Shown here piece after piece: positions 42,651-54,224 of a DNA stretch of 64,000 nt. The stretch's first letter is position 1. Every line of letters starts with the position of its first letter. The stretch lies in assembly GCF_040183065.1 (NCBI RefSeq), contig NC_091117.1, forward strand, positions 100,877,001 to 100,941,000. The letters are read 5' to 3'. Source of the stretch: Periplaneta americana. Taxonomy: Eukaryota; Arthropoda; Insecta; Blattodea; Blattidae. The position numbers and the translations under genes were made by a program. The notes beneath the pieces were generated by a model. The model was not told where the DNA came from. It searched no databases and saw only the letters and a list, made by a program, of their open reading frames with translations.

Positions 42651-44490
42651 TTGTGTAGAAGGTATGAGTATGTAGAAATTTGGTTAATTCTTTTCTGAAC
42701 CTTTTCTCGTTCTTCAAATCTTTAAGATAATTAGGCAGTGCATTGAAGACTGTTATACATGAATAGCGAACTCCTTTTTTAAAACAGCTTAGACTAACAG
42801 AGAGTAGATGAAGATCTGATTTATGTCTTGTATTAAAATGATGAATGTCTTGATTAGTACTGAATTTATCTTGGTTCTTAATATACAGCATCATTAGGGA
42901 AAGAATGTATTCACAAGGTAAAGTCAAGATTTCTAAGTTTCGGAAAATATTTTTACATGAGGTCCTTTTATGCACACCGGCCATTATTCTTATAGCTTTC
43001 TTTTGTAAAACAAAAACGTGTTTAGCTTCAGACGAGTTACCCCAGAATATTAATCCATATTTCATTACAGAGTGAAATTATGCAAAGTATGACATTTTAA
43101 GTAAGTTTATATCACCAATAGTAAATAAGGATCTTAATGCATAACAGGCAGAGCTCAATTTACGAGTAATACATTCTATATGCGTTTTCCAGTTCAAGTG
43201 ATTATCCAATTCTAAACCAAGAAACTTTGTGCTTATAGATTCTTTGAGATGAGTTCCATTTAATCGAATACTGTAGGAAACCGGAGCACTATTGTGTGTA
43301 CTAAATTTGACTGCACTGGTTTTATCAACATTAAGTGCCAGTTTATTTGCATGGAACCATTCATTCATTAGATTCAGCACTGTATTAGAAGTGTTTATAA
43401 AATGATCGTATTGTTTGCTGGAAATAATTACACTTGTATCATCTGCAAATAAAATTACATGGGATGAATTGTTTATGGTCAAGGCTAAATCATTAATATA
43501 AACTAGAAACAACAATGGACCTAAAATTGACCCCTGCGGAACACCATGTTTAATATTTCTAAATTCTGAATAAGTAACTTTATGACTATTTGGTACATTT
43601 ATTTCTACTTTTTGTTTTCTATTTGATAAGTACGATGTAAACCAACCCAACATCTCATCTTTAATACCATAAAACTTCAATTTTTTTACTAATATACTAT
43701 GGTCTACACAATCAAATGCTTTAGCCAAGTCACAAAAAATCCCACCTACATGTAGTTTCGAATTTAATGAATTTAGTATTTCATCCACCAAACTAAAAGC
43801 AGCATTCTCTGTCGATTTTTGTTTTCTAAATCCAAACTAATATATTGTTGGACTCCAGGTAATGATATAATCTATTATACATAACTTTCTCAAACACTTT
43901 TGAAAATGTTGTTAATAATGATATGGGTCTGTAATTAGCAATAGTACATTTATCTCCCTTTTTGTATATGGTTTTACTATTGAATATTTGAGTCTTTCTG
44001 GAAAAATACCACATTGCATTGACAAATTGCATAGATAGCTTAACGGAGGGGATAATATTTCAGAACAAGCTTTCAGAACTTTACTTGGAATTTCATCATA
44101 TCCAGAGGAATATTTTGTTTTTAGTTGTTTTATCACATGCATGATTTCTGCTGCGCTACGGGAATAAATTTGAGACCTAAAAACTCAGTGTTAAATGCAT
44201 CAGTTAGGTAACCAAGTGCAGCATCTTCTGCACAATCTTGAATGTTTAAGTTCTGAATAATATTTATATAGAAGTCGTTAAAATGATTTGCAATTGATTT
44301 TGGGTTATCTATTTTACTATCATTGATTTTAATGCAAGTAATATTTTCACTCTTTGAATATCGATTAGTTTCATTTTTAATAATATCCCAAATAGTTTTA
44401 GTCTTATTATCTGAGTTTTGTATTTTTTCATTCAGATACATTTTCTTTGCATCTTTTATAACTTTTGTCAAAGTTCTTGTGTAAACACAT
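42622..44490 (-). pseudogene. LINE ORF2 (reverse transcriptase and C-terminus), four lesions
   Basis: Reverse transcriptase that copies LINE RNA at the nicked target. In order: KTIWDIIKNETNRYSKSEN (44400); KYSSGYDEIPSKVLKACSE (44100), the start of RT; NYRPISLLTTFSKVFEK (43930); FGFRKQKSTENAAF; GIFCDLAKAFDCVDHSIL (43740); HGVPQGSILGPLLF; LFADDT (43437-43450), the catalytic Asp pair; LGLELDNHLNWK; then YFA-stop-FHSVMKYG and the tail to NALPNYLKDL. Lesions: frameshifts near 44150, 43968 and 43840, and a TAA at 43078-43080 in place of Tyr. EN domain is missing through 5' truncation. Confidence 0.88.
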
Positions 44491-46649
44491 ATAAAAACGA
44501 ATTTTAGTACAGAACAAAGAGTGACCATGAAGTTGGAAACGTATTGTACTTGCCAAACTTAAACGACCTCAGCTCAGAGGAAGGGGAGTCAAAGAAGTCA
44601 CATCAACATGCTGTCGATGTTTATGTTACGCAGTTGGCCGCTTCTGGTAACAGTTGCTTTACAACAGCATTGTCAAACATAGATGGCCTGAGCCCGAGCA
44701 GAGAGGTCAGCTTATCTTGCCACAAGAGACAACTACTAACTTTAGCTGTTAAAAAAAACATGAGTCATAATGTGACAGCGCTGCATAACTGATATTCACT
44801 GTATGATTTTGTTATGTTTTGGGTAAGACACGAATCAGCAGAGTGGTATGAGTGAAGTCGTCTAAGCTTGGCGAGAACAGTACTGTAAACTTAAATGTGT
44901 AGTAACTTAATTACTTTAACTTCTAAAACTGAACAGGTAAAGGATCAAGCATCCAATTCCCAAAAGAAAAGTGAATGACATAAGCAGAGTCATTTATGGC
45001 TTAGCCATTACACACCAACATGGAGACTAATTCATTTCAAAAAAAGAAATTAGCTACTCAGTTTGCATTTCACTATGTCTGGGTAGGTTTTCCTTGCTCA
45101 GGGGAAGAAATGTTCACTCTTCTGCCTCGTTCATGAAAGTAATATGAAGAAATGAAGTGTTATACCCATACAACAAAATAAGGTACTGATTTTTCAGAAA
45201 GTAATTATGTATGTTTATGGTTAATGGTTAATATAATAACAATGGTTAATAATAAAATTACAATAAATGAGTTCACAAATGCAACACATATCAAATATTT
45301 ACACATAGCCTATATGGTAATGCATTTTCAAGCTCTATGGTTAAATTTTTAGATAAATTAAGTAAGTTTATAGGTTTTGCAACTATGTTACCTATAATTT
45401 AAACTGAGAGATGAGAGCTTCTGGATCATTCCACAGTAACTCACGTTACAATCATATTTGTGAACTTACTAGATAGCCTATACCAAAACAAAACATTCTA
45501 CAGAAAGTTTTTTGGCTTATTTAGGAACATTCTTCGTTGTAGCAACCAGCAATTGGGAATATAATGAATTATTTGTAGTTAATAGATAAAATAATTGTAA
45601 CTCTTTACTGAAAAGTGATATTTAAATCTATCTGAAAGTAAAAGCCATACATGTTTCCAATTTTATCACTATCAGTGTTTAATATTTTTAGAACATACAC
45701 AGTCATTTTCTTAAACTGTGGATAATAAAGATATTTGATTATGAAGTGTTAATAACTCACGTTATATTTTGTTCATAAGTGTAAATTAGTGATCATTATT
45801 TCTTACTGTACAACACTGGTTCATAAATCTTTCGTGGAAAATATAGAAAAATAAGCTTTTTTAACAACTGCCTTTTATAATATTGCCACCCAATGTGATT
45901 TTCTTACTTCAGCACATGGTTTACGAGACCCTATCATTTTAAATTTGGTTTACAAGACCCTATAATTTTAAATTTTCACTGCAAACACACTAACAAATGA
46001 ACATTGTACAGTATAATGAAAAGAACATTAAATTCAAAGGACTTATATGTGTTATAATATGAACCCATTTATCTTTGATACTAACTTTCTTATTAAGTTT
46101 GTAAAACATTCTGTCCCCTTTCATTTCAATAACTAGTGTCTGTAAGTAGCTTGCATAAACTCTGGTTCATTTTAACATAGGCCTATAATGTGTCTTCATT
46201 AGTTTTAGAAAGCAATCCACAACTGCCAGCTCTCTTGAGGAACATTATTTTAACGTCATCTTCATGTATAGAACTTTGGCAAATTGCAACTTATCTCAAA
46301 CTTCAGTTTTGACTAATACAAAGGTTCCTACTTCAATATCTGTAGGCATTAATACACCCCTTCCTTGCAAAGAAATTCTTTATTAGTCTGAGTCATCAGT
46401 GTCTGCACCATGCACCAAAGAATTCCTAGAAACAGATTTTGAAGTCAAAGGGTTGTTGCCTGTCTGATAATCATATATGGCATCCTTGTTTAAAAAGAAG
46501 GTAGCGAATTTTCCTTCTTAATGAAGTGTACTTGTGTACTTTTATATTTGTGACACCTTCAGATATTGTACATTCTCAGTGTCTTCAAAACTAATTCACT
46601 GAATGTGCAGTATGTGTGTGCAAGATTGCCGGTTTGTGCAGATTGCGTC
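44491..46649. other. 2.2 kb without recognised genes
   Basis: A+T-rich; a short open frame at 44544-44792 on the plus strand has no motif. TCATTCCACAGTAACTCACG at 45425 and AATAACTCACGTTATA at 45750 look like repeated motifs but no element limits were found. Confidence 0.45.
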
Positions 46650-46980
46650 ATTCGAGTCATTCCATGTCAAATCGAACACCTACGAAACATGACAACTTAG
46701 TATTTGCTCCAATTCCTTTTTATATATTCTGTTGATTAAATTAAATAACCCATGTGTAATTTTTTCGGGCTGACACAATTATTTAGTCATATATTAAATA
46801 TTACTTTTTCCATAAATTAGGATGCAACGTATTATGAAAATGGTTATACTGAAGATTCTATAAACCGTAGAAATTTTGTATTTATATCATTTTAAAGTGC
46901 AATAATTCAGTTGAAAATTCAAGTAATTCCGATATAATACAGAAATTGATAAACTTCTTTCATGAAACAGACGACAGAAA

Positions 46981-47172
46981 TCTCAAAATACATATATTAA
47001 CAGTTTTTGAAAGTTGGTCCGACAGTAAAATTCAACAACATTTTAATATTACCACTCACATGATATGAATTTCTAATCTCAAAATACATATATTAACAGT
47101 TTTTGAAAGTTGGTCCTACAGTAAAATTCAACAACATTTTAATATCACCACTCACATGATATGAATTTCTAA
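46981..47172. repeat. 96-bp tandem duplication
   Basis: Two adjacent 96-bp copies starting TCTCAAAATACATATATTAA and ending ATGAATTTCTAA differ at two positions. Confidence 0.95.
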
Positions 47173-47662
47173 ACAAGTAGGAACAGAAAAGGGGATTTTG
47201 GCTACTACTAATCCTAAATCGGAAAAAAGTTTGGGAACATTTAAAGTAGAGAAGGTTGATGATGTGAGAAGGGTTATGGCTGGCAAAAAGAATTGTGTTT
47301 AAGTTAAAGAAGATGGAATGAGAGTTCACAAACAGAAAAGATTAATACTATGTAATCTTAAGAAAACTTACCAGTGTTTCAAATAGCAATATCCGTATAT
47401 CAAAATAGGATTTTCAAAAATCTTCAAACTCAGACCAAAGGAATGTGTATTCCCTGGAACAAGTGGCATGCACTCAGTTTGTGTCTATGTTCATCATGAA
47501 AATGTTAAATTAATGCTTGGTGGAATTAATAATATTTATAATATTCCTTTTAAATTTTTACCATTAGCGAATACAAATAACTTAGCTATATTTTCTACTC
47601 AAGGTACCAACATGCAAAAGTGGTACAAGGTATCTTACAACTTCATTCTTTTGTTCCACTGA
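47173..47662 (+). pseudogene. conserved transposon-protein fragment (LRPK...GTHSVCV type)
   Basis: In one frame with a few stops: LGTFKVEKVDDVRRVMAGKK, then HKQKRLILCNLKKTYQCFK, YPYIKIGFSKIFKLRPKECV and GTSGMHSVCVYVHHENVKLM. I recall this arrangement (KRLVLCNLKE, GFSKFCELRPK, SGTHSVCVC, HQNVKLM) from repeated proteins of unknown class in arthropod genomes, rich in Cys/His that might bind metal. Stops at TAA after KKNCV and after YQCFK disable it. The frame then stays open to 47662 without similarity. It lies centrally in the 46654-48445 TIR element and is presumably part of its transposase or an accessory protein. Confidence 0.5.
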
Positions 47663-48445
47663 TACAATCTCAGGCCATAATAAAGAAATATTCACTTCAA
47701 AGTGAGATAAAGTGGTGAACATTAAATAGAATTGGTTGTAGGTAATTAGTTTTAAAAGTGCAGTGTGTGTAAACTGTAGTTATCATTCTTACAAGTGTAT
47801 ATTTTACAAAAACAGTATTTAAATACAGTACTATATTACATAAATTACGTGAAAGAGTGATATTCTGACCGTACAACAGTGTAAAGTGGTCACACGACTC
47901 TCATCCAGAGCTGCACTTGCACATCATCTTGCAACAGTACTTATGCAACCCGCGAACTCAAGACGCACAGCTTGGTGAATCATTTAATTATTCTTCAACG
48001 GCTCAGAGTAGCATTCTGATTTTTTTAAGGGTGGTTAAAATAATGTCAAGGTATTTAAGGATTTTTTCTGTAATTTTAAAGTAAGTCGCTGCCATTAAAA
48101 CATATTTTTATGTGTTTAAATGTTTTTTGAAACAAAGTTAACAAACTATATTTTTATATTATTATGCGAAGAACAAAGTATGTACTGTCACCTTCAAATT
48201 GAGACAAAGAGAAAATCTCTGTGATGATTATTAGTGGAGATAATCACATTTAACAATAATGATGCGCAACCTAGTTCAGAATCTTTGATAACACATATCT
48301 ACTACAATAATCGATATAGACAACAATAATAAAACACGTATTTATTTTTTCAATCCATAGAATGTGCAAAATTTGTTTTATCTAAATCAGAGACATGAAA
48401 GTCAATTTGAGGTTAAATTTTTTGTGATTTGACGTGGAATGACTC

Positions 48446-50095
48446 ATTCATGTGTCGCTCTTAACAGTTCTTAGATGGAGAGGTGTACAAGAACCTGTTC
48501 TGTGCTTCTAGTGTTGCATTAAATTGACATTTGGAGATTATATAAAAACATTTATCAGAATGAAAAAACAGTTATTGTCGATGTCTATATTTGACAATTT
48601 GTAACACAAACATTTGGCTTACTCGATTATACGTTACAAAGCAGTTGTTTTTAAGCATAATTTATTAACAGGATTTTTATACAGTATTTGAAGAAAATAT
48701 AAATATTGCAGTAATTTTGAAACAACAAAAACGAACATAAAAGGTAAAGGTATCTCCGTAACATGCCATGAAGGCACTTGGGGGGCATGGAGGTAGAGCC
48801 CCATGCTTTCCATGACCTTGGTACATAGTAGGTACTAATTATTTTAAAGTGATATGCTTTCATTGTTCATCGAGCATTATTTGGACCATTAGTACACAAA
48901 TGTTAAAAATATATACTTCCAAGTAATGCAGTAGATTGTGTGATTTTTACACTGAAATAATTTTCTTGCTGTATATCAATATAAATTAACATTAATATTA
49001 ATAAATAATATAAATTAAGCTCAGAATTTAAATTGACATAAGTTATAGTCTATTTGGAAAATGTTGAGAGTAAGTATCGACAAGTTGGGAGTGTTACTGA
49101 AAGAAGTTAAAAGTATAGTTCACAAGCTGTGGAGAGACGACATTCTCTTTATGTCAAATTAAAAAAATGGAATAATGTTTAAAGATTAATAAATGAAAGT
49201 ATATTAACATAGTATAGTGATGTGGGATGGAAAATTTGCTATTATATATTTTCTAGAAAATTTTTCTGCCTTTTAAATAGTTGCTTTCTTCACTCCCTTA
49301 CAACCTTAAGAGCCTCGTATATATATTCTTCACTCAAAATTCTCATCACTGATGGCTGTGTTAGTAGACTCCAAAACAACGCCATTGTTAGGTTTGTTTT
49401 GCCGTAGAGTAGTGGTTAAAAAATAAACTCTGACGAATATCATATTTTGAGAACTTTAATGATCTAATTTAAACTGTCACAACACTATTGGCTCGACATG
49501 GGCTGATGAAAGTCTATCATTTTACAATAATTATTGTTGGCTGAGAAAAATATATTATGTTCTATGATTCGTGATTTCTCTTCATTATATCTGTGGATTC
49601 CTCACTTAATTTTTTGTAATGCACTCACAGTTACATATCAATCACCACCCATACTGAAACAAAAGGTGATCTACTACTACTGCAGGTACTGTACAACCCT
49701 GTCATTTCCCCTCCAAGCCGAACCAGGTAGGAGAATAGGAATTGCACATTGCACAGAGACCACTGCACAGTGTGGTTACACAGTCAGTCCTTTTTAAGAT
49801 AGCGTGTCTTATCAGTCTTCTTACATTGTCTCCAATTCCTTCAACAGGACTTTTGCCATGAGATGTGACGAAGTAATTCCATGTGATGAATTTATAGTAA
49901 TTTTTGCTAAGTACAGGTAAGCTTGCTGCAGTAAATTTGTTCATAAGTTGAGAACAAGGACCATCGGACCATAAACTGCTTCAAGCTCAAGTGGTATTTC
50001 TTTAAAAATCAGATCAAGATATGCAATAGTGGTTTCTTTAGAATGTGTTACAGTAGTGTGCAGATTAATCCAAACCAGTCATAATGCATATATTA
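48446..50095. other. 1.6 kb without recognised genes; one short repeat
   Basis: Contains only the GCCATGAAGGCACTTGG repeat at 48746-48797. The short open frames carry no motif. Confidence 0.5.
48746..48797 (+). repeat. short repeat (GCCATGAAGGCACTTGG family), copy 2
   Basis: GGTATCTCCGTAACATGCC then GAAGGCACTTGGGGGGCATG; inverted relative to 38247-38298. Confidence 0.8.
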
Positions 50096-50800
50096 AATTA
50101 TAAGTACAGGATAAAATGGATGTTCAACGTGCCTCACTAATTTATGTAGCTTGCCTTGTTTGTAATTCCATCATTAACACGATGTGACATGGATTTCATT
50201 AAATTTCCACAAAACATCTTAATTTCTTCATCACTAAACCAAACTTGAATGAGGGAACATCATTTTTTTCTTTTGTACAACAGTCTCGTTTTGCCATTCT
50301 CATTTTGCAGATTGATTACAAGTTTTCAATTGGGTTGATATTGGGTGAGTTGCTTGGCCAGGGAAGTACCTGGATATTATTCTGGTTGAAGAACTTAGTA
50401 TTCTTTTGAGATGTACAATGTGATATTCAGTGTATGTCTTGTTGCCAGGTCTTGTTGAAACACACCATTGCCATCTGGAAATTATTTCTGCAGTTGCGGT
50501 AAGACTTTAGTTCCCAATATGCGAATATACTTGTCATTATTCATCATTCCCTTGATAGGAAGGAATTAAAAATCCAGGCCCTTCGTAAGTAAAACAACCC
50601 CAAAACATTACTTTTGTGGGATGTTTCAGTGGTTTTGTTGGAGATGAGCTAATAAAACTTCTTCAGAGTCTTTACCGACATAACATGGTGCCATGAATCT
50701 TGACTGCCAGGTTCGCCCAAACATTAAAATGGCACTGGGTCTGTGGATGTGAGTCAAACAGGTACTCCCCTGGCCTGGTCGACCTTTGCCCTCTGGATTG
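50096..50800 (-). pseudogene. Tc1-like transposase, C-terminal half, decayed
   Basis: Minus-strand blocks in changing frames: TKPLKHPTKVMFWGCF (50640), FPDGNGVFQQDLATRHT (50470), which holds the second catalytic Asp, and WPSNSPNINPIENL (50330), which keeps the catalytic Glu of a DD34E triad. Further fragments reach about 50100. Several stops and shifts. The N-terminal DNA-binding domain is not recognisable upstream, where an (ATT)n tract begins at 50811. Confidence 0.75.
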
Positions 50801-50810
50801 TCACACCCAG

Positions 50811-50811
50811 G

Positions 50812-50862
<51 letters not shown>
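50811..50862. repeat. (ATT)n microsatellite
   Basis: About 17 units. Confidence 0.95.
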
Positions 50863-50864
<2 letters not shown>

Positions 50865-51233
50865 ATCAGAGTCTAAAGTGCTCGTGTTGTGGTTACACAG
50901 CTAACAGAATGCCAGAATTTCCGACTGGAAAATAAACATGTATTTAATTTGAAACTTTTAATCAGAAGTGGCACAAGATGTCGATTTTATCGTAAGACAT
51001 GATTTTGTTATTGAATGTTATTAAATAATGGGCACACATGTTGCAGTGCTGGGTGATGTCAGTGGCCATTAAAATTAAAGTAAAAATTTAGGAGTTTGTA
51101 TATGCAAACTACAAACATTGTTCACATAGCTCGTCTGATATAACTGTTGTAGCTACAGTGTAGACATAGTGTAATGATGTGTCATTCAAGACATACCATG
51201 CAATGTGTAGTACAGAATAAAATCATATATGTA

Positions 51234-51505
51234 TTATTATTGGAGAAAAATTCGTCCCGGCACTGGAGAACGAACTCAGAACCCCTCAGCTTGGTGTGCT
51301 CTAAACAAACAGACCTATGCTGGGACCCAATCCACAGTGCCAGTCCAAACTAAAAAAATATAAAATTGGAATCTGTTCAATAAAACTATATTAAAACACA
51401 CAGAATAAAATCAATTAAATATCAATTTTAAATGCTTAAACATGTTTCGGGATTATGCCTTCCCATCATCAGTAGCTGTGTTGAGGTGAATTTTTCTCCA
51501 ATAAT
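51234..51505. mobile_element. 272-bp TIR element with tRNA-like segment
   Basis: ATTATTGGAGAAAAATTC at the left and GAATTTTTCTCCAATAAT at the right are inverted. Inside, on the minus strand, a tRNA-like part ends in GAGTTCGTTCTCCAGTGCCG (B-box-like). A piece AAACATGTTTCGGGATTATG follows. A mixture of SINE-like and MITE-like features. Confidence 0.6.
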
Positions 51506-52849
51506 AATGGGAGGTTATTACGCTGTGGAATGGAGCATGTATGATAATGTAAGGCAGATGCTGATAAGCTACCTGCAAATGCCACGGAGTGGAGTCCCAT
51601 AGTACAATAATCTCCCGTAGTATAATATATGTTATGGTTACTTAAGTCATGTAATACACAATATTCAATTATAATAATACCTATATATATAAAATCTTAT
51701 AATGTGCATGTTTGCACAAAGTGAAGACAGGATGGAAAAGGATTGTGATGGGTATGAAGTACTTATTTGTCACCCAATACTTTATCCATCTATAGAATAG
51801 AAAAGGGAAAAATATTATTCATTCATTATGTGAAATTAGTTTTATTTGATGTAATTTGTATGTTTCAGCTTCTGATTCAACAGATGACCATACTGATTGA
51901 GACATCTACGCAAATTTGAAAGATCTTCAGATTGATGTTAGAACCAAATATAACTTATAGTAGCTCAAAGCTACAATTTTTCTCATACTGAATGCAAACG
52001 TGAGTAAAAAAAAATTAAATAATGTTTTGTGTTATTTACAATAGATTGTAATAAAATTATGTACCATAGAACATTTCATAAATAAGTATTATTGTGTCTT
52101 AATGAAAGTTTTTTTTTTTATTACAATCTCTACAATATTGATGAATCAGTGAGATATTAGGCTTACTCAAATCACGTGTTCCTTCATTTTCATTTACTTG
52201 GAGCCAACTGTAAGCATTGATATGATATGTACCTATAGCACTTAATATCAGATACACTTTAATGGATGCTGGTCTATTTTAGAATAGTACCAAAAGAAGG
52301 TAAAAATTTCAAACATGGAATTTTATGTGCTGCTGTTCTAACTGTTCCCACTAAATATGTTGTTGTTTTCTAATGCCAGGCGTTTGGCAATAAAATCATT
52401 TGACCTCTTGCACTCCAAAATTTTTCAAAGATATTATTATGGTCAGCCACTGAAGCACAGATTTTGAGGTGTTCCAATCCATTTCTTGGTTTGAGTTGCA
52501 CAATGGGCATCCCACTAAATATTTATGACTTTCAGTAATATATATGGTAATCTTAGGATGAAGTTACTCTAGCACTCTATATCATAGCTGTACCTCCAAA
52601 ATCCACTATGGGCTTTTAATAAGATTTTGCAGTAGAAAGAAAAAACAATGTAACTTTTAATGCTCTTAATTTTCAAAGTACTTGCGATATAATTTCAATC
52701 ATTAAATTAAAAATGATGAAATTATACTGAAAGTAGCTATGAAAAGCAAGGGAATTAAAAGTGATATTGTTTTTTTCTTTCTCCAGAAAAATCTGTTAAA
52801 ATGTACAGTTACCCTTAAAAAGAATGAGACGATTCTTGGTTGTCGGAAG
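51506..52849. other. 1.3 kb without recognised genes
   Basis: A+T-rich, short open frames only. Confidence 0.5.
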
Positions 52850-52981
52850 TTAAAGTTCTACAGCGCGGTTCACTCGATATCGACGTATAACGATAAGTAC
52901 CATGACAAATAGAACAAGAATTGTTACAAGGACCACAACAAGGACAAGGACCAGAATAAGGATCACGAAGAAGACAGCCAT
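52850..52981 (-). CDS. 43-codon hydrophobic open frame, doubtful
   Basis: From the ATG at 52981 the peptide MAVFFVILILVLVLVVVLVT continues with another 12 hydrophobic residues and ends RRYRVNRAVEL, like a single-span membrane peptide with a basic tail. The DNA behind it is a degenerate GGACMA repeat, which by itself yields Val/Leu-rich translation. No relative is recognised. I regard it as more likely chance than gene. Confidence 0.15.
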   Translation of the reverse strand: MAVFFVILILVLVLVVVLVTILVLFVMVLIVIRRYRVNRAVEL

Positions 52982-53091
52982 TTAAGGCCACGATTTCACA
53001 ACATAGCTCGGTTAACAAAATATCATTGCTTCTCTGTACCGAATGGCAAATGCCTATCGGATCTACATTCTGGACTGCTGCTGTCACTGTC

Positions 53092-53166
53092 TTGTCTCGG
53101 TAGCTCATATAGTAGCGTGTCGGTTCCACCGTATAACCGAAATGTTTCGTGTTCGATCCCAGGTAA
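53092..53166 (+). repeat. tRNA-like SINE head
   Basis: GTCTCGGTAGCTCATATAGT (A box) and GTGTTCGATCCCAGG (B box) are 50 bases apart, followed by an AACTCTTTTTTT run. No tRNA cloverleaf good enough for a functional tRNA. Confidence 0.6.
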
Positions 53167-53392
53167 AACTCTTTTTTTTATTGAGGTGTAATTAATTTGT
53201 TCAGAGTTCCTCGACTGAATAATTTGTCGAAAAATATGGAATAATTTCTGCCCAATTTTTTGGTCTACAAGTGGGCTGAACCTCGTCATAAAATACATAA
53301 ATCTTACTTGGAAGTTAAAAGTATTCTTCCTGAAACAAAAATCATAAAAAACAAAAAGAAACCCGTTAACTTAAAATCTTATCCACATACCA

Positions 53393-53810
53393 TCATACAT
53401 TTCTCCAATCGAAATCCACTTGATTGGTAGCGAAGGCAAGATGGTTGACAGCTTGTGCTTCCCCCAATATTTCCATTTGCGCAGCCCTCCGGCTCCTAAT
53501 ACATCGGTTCCTCAACCTGCTGATCACAGTCTGTGAAGAACCAGGAAAGTTAGATGCTGCTCTTATTTCGATAGCAATCCGAAAGGGGTCCAGTCGAACT
53601 GTCTCGATAAGAGAGCATCCTCTTCCAATGAAGAAATCCGCGGACGCCCAGGAATAGGGCGATTTTCGACCTCCCCTGGATTTTGTAACAATGAACACCC
53701 TCGCGGCTGTACTTCCAGGAACACCGACTAAACGGCCAGCAGATCTAGCCCCATATCCAGCCCCAACTAGAGCTATAACTCGCTGTCTCATGTCACGTCG
53801 GGTACGCCAT
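53393..53810 (-). pseudogene. Tc1-like transposase, N-terminal DNA-binding part
   Basis: After a first ATG at 53810 (MAYP, then one base missing) the frame reads MRQRVIALVGAGYGARSAGR and LVGVPGSTAARVF, a helix-turn-helix, then FPGSSQTVISRLR and AQAVNHLAFATNQVDFDWRN, where the frame stops just before the first catalytic Asp (expected IFSDE). The middle (residues 35-70) is scrambled by compensating shifts. The catalytic domain has been lost at about 53393. The family resembles the transposase at 60254-61055. Confidence 0.75.
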
Positions 53811-54069
53811 TACGATGAGAAATGAGGGATGACGATAATACTTTAGTGGAGACAATGACTATTTAGCATGATATAGAATTATTGAAATAAGGGGCATCTT
53901 GCACAGTAAGAGTTAATAAATCAACCCTAAATTAAATATTTAAATAACAGGATATAACAGGAAGTCCAATTATTGTTGCGAAACTAATCAAATTAAATCT
54001 AATTACGTTAAGTAAACAAATCCCAAGTTATGACACCACATTGCTACAGCTAAATTCTATGTTATTAAC

Positions 54070-54165
54070 ATAAGCGTTGAATAGGTCCGTGCTTATGCGT
54101 TGGACGACAAAACCAAACATTGAAAGTTCGAATGTTGCCGCAGAATGTAACTTCTATCTTTTTAT
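54070..54165 (+). repeat. possible tRNA-like SINE head
   Basis: TAGGTCCGTGCTTATGCG and AAAGTTCGAATGTTGCCGCA have the spacing of A and B boxes. Weak. Confidence 0.35.
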
Positions 54166-54224
54166 AATGTAAATCAGACTTCTAAGTACAATCATTCATA
54201 TTTCTTACATTATTTATTAATATT

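Larger units (their letters stand above)
41409..44490 (-). mobile_element. Jockey/CR1-group LINE, 3 kb, 5' truncated
   Basis: Minus-strand ORF2 (44490-42622) is followed by a repetitive 3' UTR and a (TGAA)n-type tail at 41409-41424. A SINE is inserted in the UTR (41583-41880). The 5' limit near 44490 is where coding similarity ends. It belongs to the same family as the fragment at 54225-55165. Confidence 0.85.
46654..48445 (+). mobile_element. unassigned TIR transposon, 1.79 kb, 20-bp TIR, 4-bp TSD
   Basis: GAGTCATTCCATGTCAAATC at 46654 is matched by the complement of the right end (GAGTCATTCCACGTCAAATC), one mismatch in 20. ATTC lies outside both ends (46650-46653, 48446-48449). A conserved-looking coding fragment (47170-47660) is inside. 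A 4-bp duplication is found in Chapaev-like and some other superfamilies; I do not assign one. Confidence 0.7.

Noticed and set aside
51234..51505. Plain SINE insertion
   Set aside because: The 18-bp inverted ends suggest a TIR element that contains a tRNA-like piece, so it was reported as mixed.
53092..53166. Possible tRNA gene
   Set aside because: Promoter boxes only; the cloverleaf is not supported.
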